Positions 12,019 to 25,100 of a DNA stretch of 64,000 bases are shown piece by piece (position 1 is the first letter of the stretch; every line of letters starts with the position of its first letter). Under the pieces are notes generated by a model, which had not been told where the DNA came from, made no database searches, and saw only the letters and a program-made list of their open reading frames with translations. The stretch comes from Lagopus muta (taxonomy: Eukaryota > Chordata > Aves > Galliformes > Phasianidae), in the NCBI RefSeq assembly GCF_023343835.1, contig NC_064437.1:48337972-48401971 (forward strand), given 5' to 3'. Made by a program: the position numbers and the translations under genes.

Positions 12019-12885
12019 TCATATATAAAGATGTTACGTATTGTCAGGCCAAGTGTCATCTTTGCAGAAACTTAACAATGAACAGTTTCATTTAATGGCA
12101 ATTCCATTTGTAAGCTGCTCTTTGAAGTTTGGCAGTGAGACAGTTGTTAGTTGGTGTGATGCATAAATATATTGACGTTATCCAGTAGTTTCTGTTAATC
12201 ATACTGCCTTGTGAAAATGAAAAGAAACAGTTTACAAAAACATTCTAATTATTGCTTTTACCTCTGGCAATTAAACTGTGATCTCAGAGAATTAAATGGA
12301 ATGTTGTAGTAAAAAACGTCCTTTAAACTTTGCTGACTATTACCAGCTGATTTCCTGGTTTATCTGTCTGTAATCATCTGCTATTGATCATCCTCATTTT
12401 TTGGAGGATTAATGAGATTATTTGGCTGTTTATTTTAGGTGTTTGCCAATAGTAACTTTTTCTAGAAATGTAAACACTGAGTGGAAGGGTATACAGCATG
12501 GCCATGGAAGTTAAAGAACTGTTAGGAGAGAAGATTCAAGATGGTGTGGATATCAGCTGACAGTATTTGTGCTATTTTAAAAATAATTTATATGTATTAA
12601 ATTCAAAGTTTCCTTTTCCAAAGGAAGAATAGGCATTCAGAGACCCAGAAAGCAGCCACTTCTAAACTAATTGTGGTGAAAGCCTGGTTTGCATTAGAGA
12701 ATTGACAGATATAGCTAAACCACTAAATGTCTTGTGACAAAATGAACTTCTTCTCTAAGTTACAGTACTCTACTAAATGAAATAAACTTTAATAGTAAGA
12801 GAATTTCCTCTTTTGTGTAGTAAGGGAATGCCTTGATAGCTATGTAACTTATGGGCATAATTTTGTTTGGCCCATGCTAAATTAC

Positions 12886-13768
12886 GTAGTTACGCCAATC
12901 TTTAAATACAGACCAGATCTTTCAGGTTTCTCCAGGTATCCTAAAAAGATAGGAATAGCATTTTCCCTTACATCCCATAGACCTTATAACAGATCTCTCC
13001 TAATTATTTGCATCAGCAGATCTTGGGTAGTGAATATGTACCCAAAGACTAATTCAAGATACAGAATTTCTTAGGGAAAAAAACACAATAGACCAGAACA
13101 TAAATACACTATGCTAATGTATTATTCTCTCCAAAGCTGTTGCTAAATGGGATAAAGATTGCCTAGAGAAAAAAAAAAAATTCTCATAGAACAGAAATGG
13201 CAACGACTTAAGATGCTTTGGGGAGTTTTATGCTAATTTGGTAATTGCTGTTCTGTAGGAATAGGTGCTTAATTTCTGATAATTTTTCCTTTTTTCCCCT
13301 ATATTTTACCATCATTGTCAACACTGATTGAGTGTCTCTTAATTCATGAAAACACAAGACCCTTCATTTTTAAGGGAGATCTTTAATAGCAACAGTACAC
13401 AAATGTTTGTCTTAGTAATTCCTGTGTAAATCCCTGTAGTGCTTCTGAAGAAGAAGTGCTTATCAAGATCCATGATGTTTTGGCAATTGTAGTTAGCAGT
13501 CACTACAAGGTGTCTTAGGTATCTACTTAAGAGTGTTAGAATGAACGGGGAAGAAATGTTGATAGAGTAACATTGCAGACACTCTTGTACACACCAAGTC
13601 TTGCTTTTATGTAGGTTAGTGGGGAGGGACACATTTACACAACTCTATTGCCTGGGAACCTGCACCCCATGAATACAGAATATTTGTGATAGAAAATACC
13701 TTGTGCCTTAGCAGGGTGGAAGCCTTCCAGGTAGTAGGTGTTGTGTCCTTTCCCTGAGCAATATACTT
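12886..13768 (-). other. Two exon-like segments of unknown status
   Basis: On the minus strand 13768-13700 follows a strong pyrimidine tract ending in TTAG and ends at CAAG|GTATTT. 12940-12886 follows cctatctttttag and ends at AC|GTAATT. With a phase-1 junction the two join in one open frame (…GHNTYYLEGFHPAKAQ, then YLEKPERSGLYLK). They lie upstream, in the same direction, of the coding-like stretches at 11.2-12.0 kb, although the phase into that block does not match my preferred acceptor there. Short segments of this kind also arise by chance, so this is suggestive only. Confidence 0.15.
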
Positions 13769-14059
13769 CTAATGCAATAATAGAGAAGAATAGACTGTCC
13801 TTCAAGGAGGAAAGGCTTGGCATCTTGCTCTCTGTGCTACCTCACTGGTTTCAGGAGTTTGTTCTGCTCCTGGCCTGCCTAGATTATTGCATACCAAGTG
13901 GGTGAAAATGGAGCACTTCACCAGTGTGTCCTGGCATGGAGGGATAGAGAGAAAGAGAAGTGACAGGCTCAGTAATGGAACATCAGTTGTTAGAGGAGTG
14001 TTGCTTTTATGAGGGCTATCGTGAATGTATCAACAGAGGATCATAAGAGAACTAGAGGA

Positions 14060-14440
14060 AGGCAGAGTTATTTCTGTTAAGACTTTTAATGGAACAGCTG
14101 CCAAATATTGTGTTCCATGTTGAAGTTCATTGCTGGAAAAAGAATTTAATGAAAGTTCTGGAAAGACTTCAGAAAAGAGCTATGAGAAATTGTTTTGAGG
14201 CTTAGAATAATAAGAAATCAAAGTACCTATTTAAATCCTAGCCAAAACGTAATTTGACCCTGCTCTGTATACTAAAAATACACAGTGAATATATTTGGGA
14301 TAATAGACAAAAGGGATCTAATAAAAATAGGTTACAGTAAAATCCAATGGATTGAAGCTAAACCTCAATAAATTCAAGCTACATTTAAGCCACAAAAAAA
14401 CAAAGCTTTTGGAACAACTACTAGTCCAGTAGAAATAGAT
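14060..14440 (+). mobile_element. Old, strongly diverged CR1-type LINE fragment
   Basis: The stretch around 14150-14200 (ctggaaagacttcagaaaag…) and the stretch 14338-14385 (aaatccaatggattgaagct…, then aaattcaagct) match the spaced landmarks of the 3' part of ancient amniote CR1 elements (recalled consensus). The order and spacing are right for one plus-strand copy, but it is heavily mutated and both ends are uncertain. It is distinct from the younger CR1 beginning about 450 bases later. Confidence 0.5.
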
Positions 14441-14889
14441 TATCACTTGAAGTTGGTTAAGCCAAATTTATGCATGTTTTTCAATATTTCCAAGCTTAAA
14501 AAACAGAAGCTCCATAATACACGATGCAAAAACTACTGAATGTAACAGAGAAGATTTATAGAATGACAATTCTACTAGTTTTAGATACTACTGTTCCTTC
14601 AATTTATTAGCTTTTGTTAAAAGCATGTAACAATCTAGAGAATATAATTTACAAAAATATAAATCTTGGTTATTTTTTTTTTTTAGTATTTCAACATATT
14701 AATATATAGTATGTGTTGCTCAGAGCACATGTTTAGCAAACTAAAATCATCCAGCAAATAAAAAGTGTGGGGTGTTACATTATGTCTTTTGTAGAACAAA
14801 TTATCTATTAATACAGGGTAACCAAAAATGTCAGTATTAACATACGGTGTATGTGAAAGCCTATATAGTGCAAGGTTTATTATTGCACT

Positions 14890-15460
14890 TATTCCAAGTG
14901 CAAGACCTTGCACCTGGAGTTGTGGCAACCCCTGCTGTAAAACTTGGGAGATATAAGCATAGAGCGCAGACCTGCTGAAAAGGACCTGGATGCACTAGCA
15001 GGTGGCAAGCTGGGCATGAGCCTGCAATGTACCCCTGCAGCCCAGAAAGCCAGTGGTGGCTCAGTGTTCTGCCCAGAGAAAAGAAAGATCCAGGGATACC
15101 TGATAGTGGCCTTTTAGTATCTTGAGAGGGCTAGAAGAAAAGAAGGGGACAGCATCTTTAGAAGAGTCTTTTGTAGTAGGACAAGGGAAAATGGATTCAA
15201 ACTAAAAGAGGGGGATATAGATTGGGTAGAAGGAAGAAGTTTTTTTTTACAATTGGGGCTGTGGGGCACTGAAAAGTTTTGCCCAGACAGGTGGTAGATA
15301 TTCTGTCCATGGAGACATTCAAGGGTGGGACTCTGAGCAGCATGATGGAGCTGTAGGTGTCCCTGTTCATTGCATATATATATAGCATCATAAAGGTCCA
15401 AATGACCTTTAAGGATCCCTTCCAACTCAAACAATTCCATGATTGTATGATTCTATGACA
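14890..15460 (+). mobile_element. CR1 LINE, 5'-truncated copy, plus strand
   Basis: This is the 3' end of a chicken-repeat-1 non-LTR retrotransposon. Landmarks in order are the caagaccttgcacctgg block, gacctgctgaaaaggacctgg, gcagcccagaaagcc, ctgtccatggagacattcaag, and the 3' end cccttccaactcaaacaattcc followed by the short ATTCTATG-type terminal units. Open frames across it are fragments. The copy is moderately diverged, with a T run and a (TA) run inside. It lies tail to tail with GDF10. Confidence 0.9.
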
Positions 15461-15504
15461 GTGTAATATACTTGCTTCCTGAAGAAAACATACATATTAA
15501 GCCC

Positions 15505-15510
15505 TTTATT
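15505..15510 (-). other. GDF10 poly(A) signal (AATAAA)
   Basis: A canonical AATAAA on the minus strand, 480 bases past the GDF10 stop codon and the first one I see in that direction. Cleavage 15-25 bases further would end the transcript about 25 bases from the 3' end of the adjacent CR1. Confidence 0.6.
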
Positions 15511-15989
15511 ACAGCATGTTTTTCAGTATAAATATGCAGATTATGAGTATTTTAGGCAAAATATTTTGTGTACAGAAGTGATATTCTTATATAAGCCTGC
15601 CTTTGCAAGTTCACTTCTCATCTTCTTAAGTAATCGAAGAGATAAAAATAGTAGAAATAGCATATAAAAACATGTTTTAGTCTTTTGATTATGGAAAACT
15701 TTACATATAATTTTCTCACTAAATACCAACGCGTCTTGGATAGGTGGGTTAGGAAAACTTTGTAAAAGTATTGAATGCCTGGAAGGTGAATGTACAAGTC
15801 AAATGATATACTAAGGCATATCCTTTCAGGTGGGCACGTGTATTATTCTCTTCTCTTTACACACCTTCTGCAGAAGAATTGTAGACTTGCATTCATCTGT
15901 CAACTCAAGAGGATTCATTTCCCATTTACAACTTCCCAGTGCAGTTAGGCAGGATCTGTAGGTGTTGTTGAAGATGTATTTGTATGAAC

Positions 15990-16181
15990 TTATCGGCAGG
16001 CACAAGTTTCAACTGACATATTGGGGTATACCTTCAAAACAACGTTTTTGTTCTCATCTAAGAATAAGACACTGAGTGAGCTCATTTTGTCAGGAACACA
16101 GCAGGGCTCTGGGATGCCAGGAATGATTCCCACTGCTTTCACGATGCTCTGGATTGTAGCGTGATTTGATGGTCTGACAAC
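15990..16181 (-). CDS. GDF10: GDF10 coding exon 3 (C-terminal half of cystine knot)
   Basis: The acceptor ttctcttccag precedes GTTGTCAGACCA. It encodes residues 400-462: [18 protein letters not shown], then [30 protein letters not shown] and TAA. It is only 64 codons including the stop and has no internal start, so it is easily missed by scans for long open frames. The exact fit of frame and family motif to the end of exon 2 makes the call secure. Confidence 0.95.
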   Translation of the reverse strand, partial: VVRPSNHATIQSIVKAVGIIPGIPEPCCVPDKMSSLSVLFLDENKNVVLKVYPNMSVETCACR

Positions 16182-19100
16182 CTGGAAGAGAAAAGGAAAT
16201 GGTCATTATTTCATTTATGAGAAGTCTCTTTCCCAAGAGGGCTTGGAAAATGACTACAAGTGTGTTTGTGGGATTTTTTGTTTGTTTGTTTATCAAAAAA
16301 GAAATCTATGTGATTGAGTCACAAGGCCACACAGCACAGTCATGCCCTCACATTTCCAGCCTTCTTGCTCAGGATGTGTCCAAGTTTGTATGCCTTCTGC
16401 TGCCTTCATAAATACCAGAGGAGGGCACTGGTGGCACAGGCAGCAGTCAGCTGCCTGGAAAGAGAATTGTGTCCATGATGGTAGCTATTAAATGCTGGAG
16501 GCAGGTATGCAGGTGAAAAGGGCTAAGGGGGGGGCACGCTTCTCAGCTCTAAGTTATCTCTTATCTGACTGGGAAAATTGGCTACTATAAATATTTCCAA
16601 AAAAAATTGTTTCAGTCTTGTAGTAATACTTCTTGTATAAATTATGCTGGAATTAGTTACATTTTCCTGGAGCAATTACTGTGGTTTAAAATAAGTGCTC
16701 TAGAAGCAGGTAGAATAGATGGACAATCTCACAAAGCGTTTGGTAATCAGAGGACCCTTGCAAATGAATACTTGATACCTGCAGTCTGCCTGCTACCCTC
16801 TGTCTTCCTCAGCAGACTCCCCCAACACCCAAGCTCCTAGCTAGTCTTGAAGCGGGAGGAGAAAACAAAAGGCTGAGAGAGCAGGAAAAACATGAAGTGA
16901 GATTTCACCACAGCTTCATATCTATATACTGTTTAGGGTGCTGAACCACCCTATCTATTGATTTTCTGACACAGTGGAAAATTATTTGAGAAATGCTATT
17001 AGCTATAATGGCTCTGAAAATAGAAGAAGGAGAGCTAAGACTTATGTTTAGCTACTAAATAGTGTACTATTTATTACTCCTATTTTTTTTTTAATAAAGT
17101 AATTTTTTTTTTTTAAAGCATGTATTGAGAAGTTACACTTGGTCCTTGTAATCTGAGCAATGGAATAGTACTAAACAGTTTTTACCAGTTCTGTTGCTTC
17201 AGGTACATACAGTCAAGCAGAGGTTTACCAGTGAAGCAGTGACAGGTGTCAACCTTTCTGTGTCACTGCCTCAGCACAGCATGGAATAAATGTTCTCCAA
17301 GTACACGATGCAGTAGTGAGGCATGCAACTCATCACTGAGGCTGAAGCTTCGGTGACTCCTGTTTATATGTCATGCTTGAATAATCCCAAAAATGAGTGC
17401 AGTAACAGCTGATTAAATCTGTGTGGTCATATTTGGCATTTTGCTACAGTTTTAGTAGTTTTCATCAGATTTGGTACAAGTGACACCTTGGGGGCAAAAA
17501 AGAGGAAATTTGCAAATCTCAACATGGAAGCAGATTCTTCGAGTGAGAAGAATTAGTCTCATGTGCTTTTTATTTTTCAGATAACTATGAAGTATATATG
17601 AAGCATTATTTATCATGAGAAGTTATGCAGTGCATTGCTAAATCAAACAATGTTTTTTAAGAATTATTCAATTCTGATACATTTAAGTATGACATCATAC
17701 CAGAAACTCAGAACAGACCTCAATTTCTACAAATGCTTCTAGCTGTTCCTTATTTAAAACAACTTCATGTGAACCATTACAAGGGCAGAATGTGAAATCC
17801 AGTTGTGATTCTTCAGTGTTTCAAGACAGCATCCCTGTCAAGATGGTCCCAACAGGTGACCAATCCTGAAAAGAGCCTTTCTGTATTTATCGTGCATTGG
17901 CATAATTAGCAACAGTTTACTCTCTCATGCCACCCTTAATCTTAGGATTTCAAAGCTGTCCTCAAACAAGCAGCAGTAAATTAGTCTAGTGTTTGCTATA
18001 TGAAGTAGAAATAAGTTTTGTGTCAGCAAATCTGGACAGCAAGACAAATGGAAGTAGCCTTTACGTATACAAGCAATTGTGGAGTTTAGAAATTCAAAGA
18101 ACTGAAGCTCCTAGAATCTAGTTCTTGAAATAACCTGTATGACAAACCTCCTGAAATGGTCCTTTATTCCTTCATAGTGCTACTTGTAACAGTCACAGAT
18201 CTTAATCTACTACTGAAACAGAGTTTGTTTACCCCATGCAACAAACAGCCACCATCATTGCCTTCCGTGCCAATTACTTTGTTGTAGAATCCCCACATAT
18301 GAACATGCAGAAGATCCTGCAAGGATCTTCTCCAGCCACACAGCCTCTGGTAACTGTGGGGAACAAACAGATGTGAGCCAAGTTCAGTGAGAGCAGCTGT
18401 CACCCCTGAAACTAGTTAGAAACAATTCAGCCTGAGTAAATCAAGCTACCAAGATGACAGCACTAATTAGGTTTCTAATGCCTGGAAGCATGCATATTAT
18501 GAGCAACAGTGCTTAAAGAGAAAGCTGCCTATTATGGAATATTACCCTGTGTAGAATCTGGCTGCCTGAGTCCTATACCCACAGTGGAGCCAAGCAGCAC
18601 ACCCATCCCACATCCAGCCAGGCTCTAAATTTTCCAGCCCTTCTGGAAATCTGGCCCAAGCACTCAGTGACCTTCGGCTGAGCTTGACTTTAACCTTTAT
18701 ACCAAAGTGCTGAAGTGGAAAGATGGAAAGTCTGAGTTGAATGCCCAGTAGGGATGGTACTGGGCAAGGACTATGTCTTAAATGCTGGCTACTAATTTTA
18801 TCCATTGGGCAGGTTCTACTCTTTCTTAACCTCTAGGACAATCCTAGCAGGAGGAAATTTTAACCTCAGAAAACAAGAGTGTGTTGATGTAGTTGAAAAG
18901 TAAATCTGAAATTCTTCAGGCTTCACTCCTTATTCCTGCTTTATGTTCCTTTTAATGTTTGCTTTATCATGAACCTACTGATAAAAGAACACCCTCTGAC
19001 ACATATTAATAAGCAGTACTTCTTAGCTTCAATAAAGTTTGTTTTTTAATGTTGGGAGTGGAATTAAAACTGAAAATCATAAATGATGCTTTCACAAGGA

Positions 19101-22100
19101 CATAATTGAGATTATTCTAATTACTATTGATAAGGGAGAAGATGTATCCAAATGCTGGTTTCTTAGTGGTAACCATGGCCACTGAACCAGAGGCGTGACA
19201 TGGCAACAGAAGTCAGTAAAGCACTATCAAAACTAATGCAGCATTCCTGTTATGGCAGCTGAAAATGCAGTTTATCTCGATGCTAACATAGAGGTAATGT
19301 TGGAAATATGTCTACATACCTGAATGAGACTGAAGTCTCAAGATATTTCTTAGCATATAAATTTTCTTTAAATAAGATGACTGCATGAAAAAGTTACAAG
19401 CATGAAGTCCATAGAACTTGATCTCATATTTCAGAGTAAAGAGGTCATGGATAAATACACAAAATGAGCCCCGAGCTGCTATAGCCTACCTGTTCCTATG
19501 CATAAGTTAAAATCTAAGAGTCCTGTTGGGTAAGCTTCAGCATCTTCCAGCTTAAATAATTTGTATTGTCTTCATGAAGCATTCACTTTAAACCTTCTGT
19601 GTAAATAAATCTTACCCTTTCCTGCTGGTCAAGCTCAGTTTCTAGCATGTAGATATGCATGACATCAAAACCCCCTATCAGAACAGAGAGGCAGAATTAA
19701 CTTTTCTCGGCACAACAAAGTGTTGCACTACTAAATGACTGTACTACACAATGCACAGTCAGGGAATAAGGGTTTCAGTGGCAAGGTAAATGAACTTGAG
19801 ACAAAGCAACTTGTACAAGTGCTGTTTTGTATCAAGAAATGCAGTCAAGTTAGATGTACAGATGTACTAAATAAAAATAATCTTTCAGTGTGATGATTCC
19901 CAACATCCCAAGCATATGATTCTGTCCACAATTTTAAAAGAGTTCCTCAGAAATAAGTTTTGTTTCTCCATCACCAGCTGACTGCATGGTCCGAGTCTTT
20001 ATGACTTAGAGCTACAACCAGCCTTTGATGTAGATCTAGAAAGATTGGATGCATGCTTTCCTGACTTCAGACATATGTGCAACAGCAAAGGCTATTTCTC
20101 CTTCCACAATCTTCATAGTAATTTTCATACTCTGACCTGAGCTGAAGTTTCATTCAAGCATGCAGATATCCTACTTGTCCTTGCTCTGTTGGAAGCCATG
20201 ATTTCAATAAGTTAAAACTGTGAATCTGTCTGTATGCTTTTTCCCTTAAAAATACAAAGCTAACTAAAAGTAGACCTCCAAAACAAATCTAACCAAAACC
20301 CCCAAATCTGGGTGTTCTATTTTTTTTTTTTTTTGACACCAAGATGCTAGTACAGCTACAGTAATTCTTCTCTAAGTAGCACATTGAGAATTAAAATGGT
20401 TTAGATTTCCAAGAAAATCTGTATTTTATAGCAAGCAATATTTCTAGATGCAATATTAAATAAGTCAGCAATACAAGCTTATTTCATTGTTCCAACTATA
20501 AATGTGTCAAATCTCCTTCGATTCTGTCAGCTTCTTTGTGCCATAGTGTTTTGCTTACAAGAAGCCAGGTGTGTTATTTTCCATTTCTTTGGTATGTATG
20601 AATAATGCATTAGACCATGGCACAGGACCCATATTCCTAAGCTGCGTTTTGTATTTTGAGTGATCTTTCTATACTACAACAGAAAAGTGAGAACTGTATG
20701 TGAGCCTCTGCAAGTTTAATTTTTGCCAGATTCCAGATTCATCCATCAGTTTATGTATACCTGGGTCAGCATTGGCCAGTTACATGAGAATATTTGGTCT
20801 GGACACATTTCTTCACCCCACCCTGAAATCTGGATTTTCACTGTTCCTGGACTTAAACTAGCCTGCGTATCTACTCTTCCTGCAGTCATACTACTGATTT
20901 CAACATAAGCATACATCAGACCCTATAGGGCAGATTCTTGTCTCAGAGCTTTGATACCCTTTTCTGGAAAACACTATCAATTACTTATGGGCAGAGGGTT
21001 CACATGAAAAAAAAAAAAGGCAGTTAAATGAATAATTGGGCCATTTGTAGGTTGAACTGCAAAATAATTACTTTCTGAACATGAAACATGGGCTTCAAAC
21101 CTTTGCCCTTTATCTGAAAGCCCTATAAAGTGCAAAGAATTTCTGCATTGCACAGGATTGCCAAAATTTCTGCTTGTTGCCATAGAGTAAGTAAGTTGGG
21201 AGAAGGCCAAATCAGAATTCCACTAGAATTCAAAAACTTCATATTTGCCTCTTTATTAGGAAATTTCACACTGCTTCTCTAGAAGGAATTCAAAACACCG
21301 GAGTTAGAGTGTTACAGACAGCTACTTGGCATTCTCTGCTGTATATGGAAAAGAAAGCTTTTTTTTTTTTTTTTAGCTCCAGCAGGATTTTCTTAATTTT
21401 AAGCCTTAATTAAGGAAGCACTTAAGAATTTCGAGACAAATAGCAGTTCAATTGGCATTCTTATTTTCAAAGTAACAAGCAGTTTCTTCAGTTAAAAATG
21501 TGTCATTATCCCTCAATTTTTTCCTAAGGTAGTACCAGTGGAATTCAGAAATATTTTGGTACAGCACCTTGTTTTATTAATTTTAATACTGTGGTGATAC
21601 CACACCAAAATAATTTGGTTTAGTGTGTAACCCCAAGGTAAACTTCAGAGATTTTTTATTCTTCAGCTGAAATTAAAAATAACTTTTTAAATTTTTTTGC
21701 ACTCTGATGAATGGTAGGAACAGAGTAGAAACAGTGCTGCTTAAATGAGGTTGAACAGAGCATCAGAAGGCAGTGCAATGGGTAGAAGTCTAAAGGTAAA
21801 ATCTAGCTAACAAAGTAGCCAGGTAGGCAGACCAGTAGTCTACTATTTGCAAGCTAACAGCAATGAAAAGGCATGCTACCTTGGGCATTGGAAATTCACA
21901 TGTCCCTGCACAGTAGTAGGCATCAAAAGATTTGGGAGATATGATCCATTCATTCCAGCCGATATCCGCAAAGTCAACTTTCATGTATCTTCTTGAGCAA
22001 ATCCTAGGCTCATTCCATTGTTTTCGCCTTGCTTTCTTCATTGTTTTCTCATCAAAGTTTAGCACCTGAGACTTTGCAAGCATTTCTGTATTTTCTTGCC

Positions 22101-25100
22101 CTTTTCTCCTTCGGTCTTTACGAGAGGCTTTTGGCTTCAAGGACTTGTAGGCATTCTTCCATATGTCATGCTTATCGTATTTATTGTTATACTCTACGTC
22201 TGGCAATTCATTGTTCTGAATAGAACTAGAAAGGTAAGTATCCCTTCTGACTCGAGTATCAGCAGAAGCATTAGGTGACAGACTTCGATCCCCATCATTG
22301 GAAGGGAATGGGTCATAACGCTGTAGGGTGACAGACACACTGTTAGGTTCAGAGATCGCAAGGTCATTGGCATAAACCAGTATGTAAGGCAAATGACTGG
22401 TGACCTGTTCAGGGAAGCCTTGGTGTTTCTCCCCAGAATCGAGCTCAGCACAGAGGATAAGCTCTGCGGATCGTTTTGATTCTTTTATGATATGTGAAAT
22501 ATCCTTGGCATGCCAAGCCCCTCGCCTTTGAAGAAATACAGTGATGTTCCCTTTCAGTTGTCCATAGGCAGAATTCTGGGGGATGCTTCGGAAGATGAGG
22601 TTGAGCCGCAAGATGGGAGGCAGGTGTAGGAGGCGGCACGATGAGTTCTTGGATCGCTTACAAAACACTTCCCGGTGCCGAGGATGTTTGTCGGCATAGA
22701 AGTGAAAAGTGGCAGCAAGAACCATCTCTGAATCCTGCATGGATGTTAGATTGAAGCAGTACAGGGGCTTCTGCGACAAGAATTCTGCAAAAGAGCAAGG
22801 AAACCATTATAAATATCCAAGATGAAAACAACAGCAACAATAACAAACAAAACACCATCAATCAAACCACTCATCCTTACAAGTGGATGAGTTAACTTTG
22901 CTTTTTGCTTACTCTCTTCCATCCGGGTAGTAGATTCAGCTTGTTGGAGTCACTTCAGCTTAAAACGGTGCAAGCAATGTTTGCAGTTATACTTAAACAT
23001 AACTTTTCCTATGGCACATGAGCAGATAACATGTCTAGACAGAGCATCATGTCTCCATTGACATTAATGTTTTGACAGCATCTCCCTTGTTCTCTGTACT
23101 TCACTATATGCATAGTGTTCTTGGTAACATACCTGGCCCAAGTGAAACGCTGCATGTGGCAGAGAAGATAGCCCTTGACAAGTATCCCTTTTTCAGAGGC
23201 ATACTGCTTACTCCCTTATGCAGATCAATAAAATGCATAGGAAAAATATGTAAGACTAGCTTAAAACTATACAGGAAAGTGGTAGCAGAACTAGGAGGTG
23301 ATCCCTGCTTTCTTAAGCTCAGACTGGTAATAAAAAGCATTAAAGGACAATAGTGGGTAACCACTAAATTGGTGCTTGCTGTCTTCCAGTTCAGATATGT
23401 GCTGGCTAGAGTAATCATTTGGACTAAACCACGGTGAGTTACACTGTTCACTAATCCCAGGACTGCATAGATAGTCTGGAAGTAACAGTGGTTCAGTAGA
23501 AAATTTCCATCCACATGAGCTGTATTTTTTTCCTAATGCAGTGAAATGGAACAGCCTGTACCGATACCCATTCAGTAACATTTTCAAACATGGCAGAGCA
23601 GCTGACAGGTGGCATTCCATGATGCAACCCTGCTTGTTTCTGCAGTTCAAGACAGGATTCTTATCAGAAAACTTTTTGTCAGTACTAGTCATGTCCAAAG
23701 ATGCTCAGTTTATGAAAAAATAAGAGTTTAGATTCGAGTCTTTGGAGTATTTTTCTCCTAGCACTATCAGTTCTACAGAAACCTCTCAAGCTTATGCATC
23801 TTTGGGATAAAAGTGTTTCAAATGTGAGTGTTTCAAATGTGGGCTGCGCATGAGAAGGGAATTTGGAATTAGAGCTCGGAAAGGAAATCTAAACTTTTCT
23901 AAATTAGTTCTGTATTCCAAAGTGAAACAAATTACAAAAAAATCAAATCTCTTTCTAGTAAAGAGTCCATCTATAGCCACTGAAAAGCTGGAAAATGCCT
24001 GGAAGTGTGTTTTTTGTTAGAGACTGAGGAATCCTGAGTTTTGGAGAAAGCATAGTAGTATAATAATAATTAATCGTATCATTCATGCTTTTATCAGTAT
24101 TTCAGCCAAGAATTGTTATGCTTTACAGGTCTACTCTTAGTTGAACGGTACTAGCTATATATATTATTAAAGTTATTAATATTTTACTGATTGTATCTAC
24201 CTTCCTACAACTTCAAGTTCAGGATGCAGGAAAGATGTACTGAAGGTGTATGCAGAGATGCGTAGAGAAAGAACAAGGAAGTGGCCAAAGAAAGAAAGTA
24301 GCTTTTAGGGGTAATCCACCTGCTAGGAGAACACTGCATTGCAGTAAGTGAAGATTAGCAATGCAGATTTACTGATAACATATATGAAAAACAATATGCA
24401 GAAAACCTAACTTAAAATGCTTTTAAGCTATGAAATTACTTTAAAGCAACTGTAAATCTCTAGAGGCCAGAACTACAGTTTTGTGAGAAATCTTTATTTG
24501 CTTTTCTTTCACAGACGCACAAAACAGTCTTAATTAAATTGCTGCTATTTTCTAGTCTTCACCAAAGCCTGTGCTTTATTTAGTACAGAAGATGGATGGC
24601 ATTCAGGGAATGAGACTGAACTTTAAGAAGCAATTTACAGGAGGGTTTCGTGGCTTAGGCAGCTGTTTGCTGCCACAAAGACCAATTCTCTTGTCTCAGC
24701 AACCTAGATGAAGTTGGGCAATAACTTCATATCTCACGTTTGGTAAGAAACTACGTTACAAAGCCACTTATGACTTGACTGTGCAGCTAACTTTGGTCAA
24801 ATTGTGCTGTTTTCTAAAGCTACAAAGTTCTCTGAAAACTGGAAAACATCTAAAGAAAAAATATCTACAGACTTGTTTGTCCTGAACTAAAACAAAACTT
24901 GAACTATGAACTAAGTGCTTATCTCTCAGCACTTTATCAGAGAAGCAACCAACTCTTGTGAACACACGTGGAGGTGAGTTGAGAAGTGGTGATGAAATGT
25001 CTGTGGAAAACTCCTAAAGCGCTAGACAATTCTAAATGCTGCCAGAGAAACAACATTATATTTGGAACAGGTGCAGAATTCATATGCTATGCAGCAATTA

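Larger units (their letters stand above)
10265..15504. other. Intergenic region between GDF2 and the GDF10 3' end
   Basis: About 5.2 kb. The proximal part (10265-10560) must contain the GDF2 promoter and any upstream untranslated exon; no clear TATA/CCAAT arrangement is visible. 11.2-12.0 kb holds minus-strand coding-like stretches, 12.09-12.46 kb is an AT-rich block of unique sequence, 12.89-13.77 kb has two short exon-like segments, and 14.06-15.46 kb contains two CR1 remnants. Confidence 0.6.
16182..21879 (-). other. GDF10 intron 2 (5698 bp)
   Basis: A phase 0 GT-AG intron, AT-rich and mostly unique. It contains homopolymer T runs (17089-17112 interrupted; 20320-20334; 21359-21374) and an A run near 21007-21018. 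One weak CTCF-like word (ccagaggagggcac) lies at 16415-16428. I recognise no repeat family or RNA gene. Confidence 0.8.

Noticed and set aside
11585-12028. 147-codon plus-strand frame
   Set aside because: Its composition (Cys, Ser, Leu, Phe, His) is that of an antisense shadow, and the opposite strand reads more like protein. No motif supports plus-strand coding.
23072-23723. Overlapping open frames on both strands in GDF10 intron 1
   Set aside because: One plus-strand piece (93 codons) looks mildly protein-like, but it has no family resemblance, no splice context and no continuation, so I treat it as chance.
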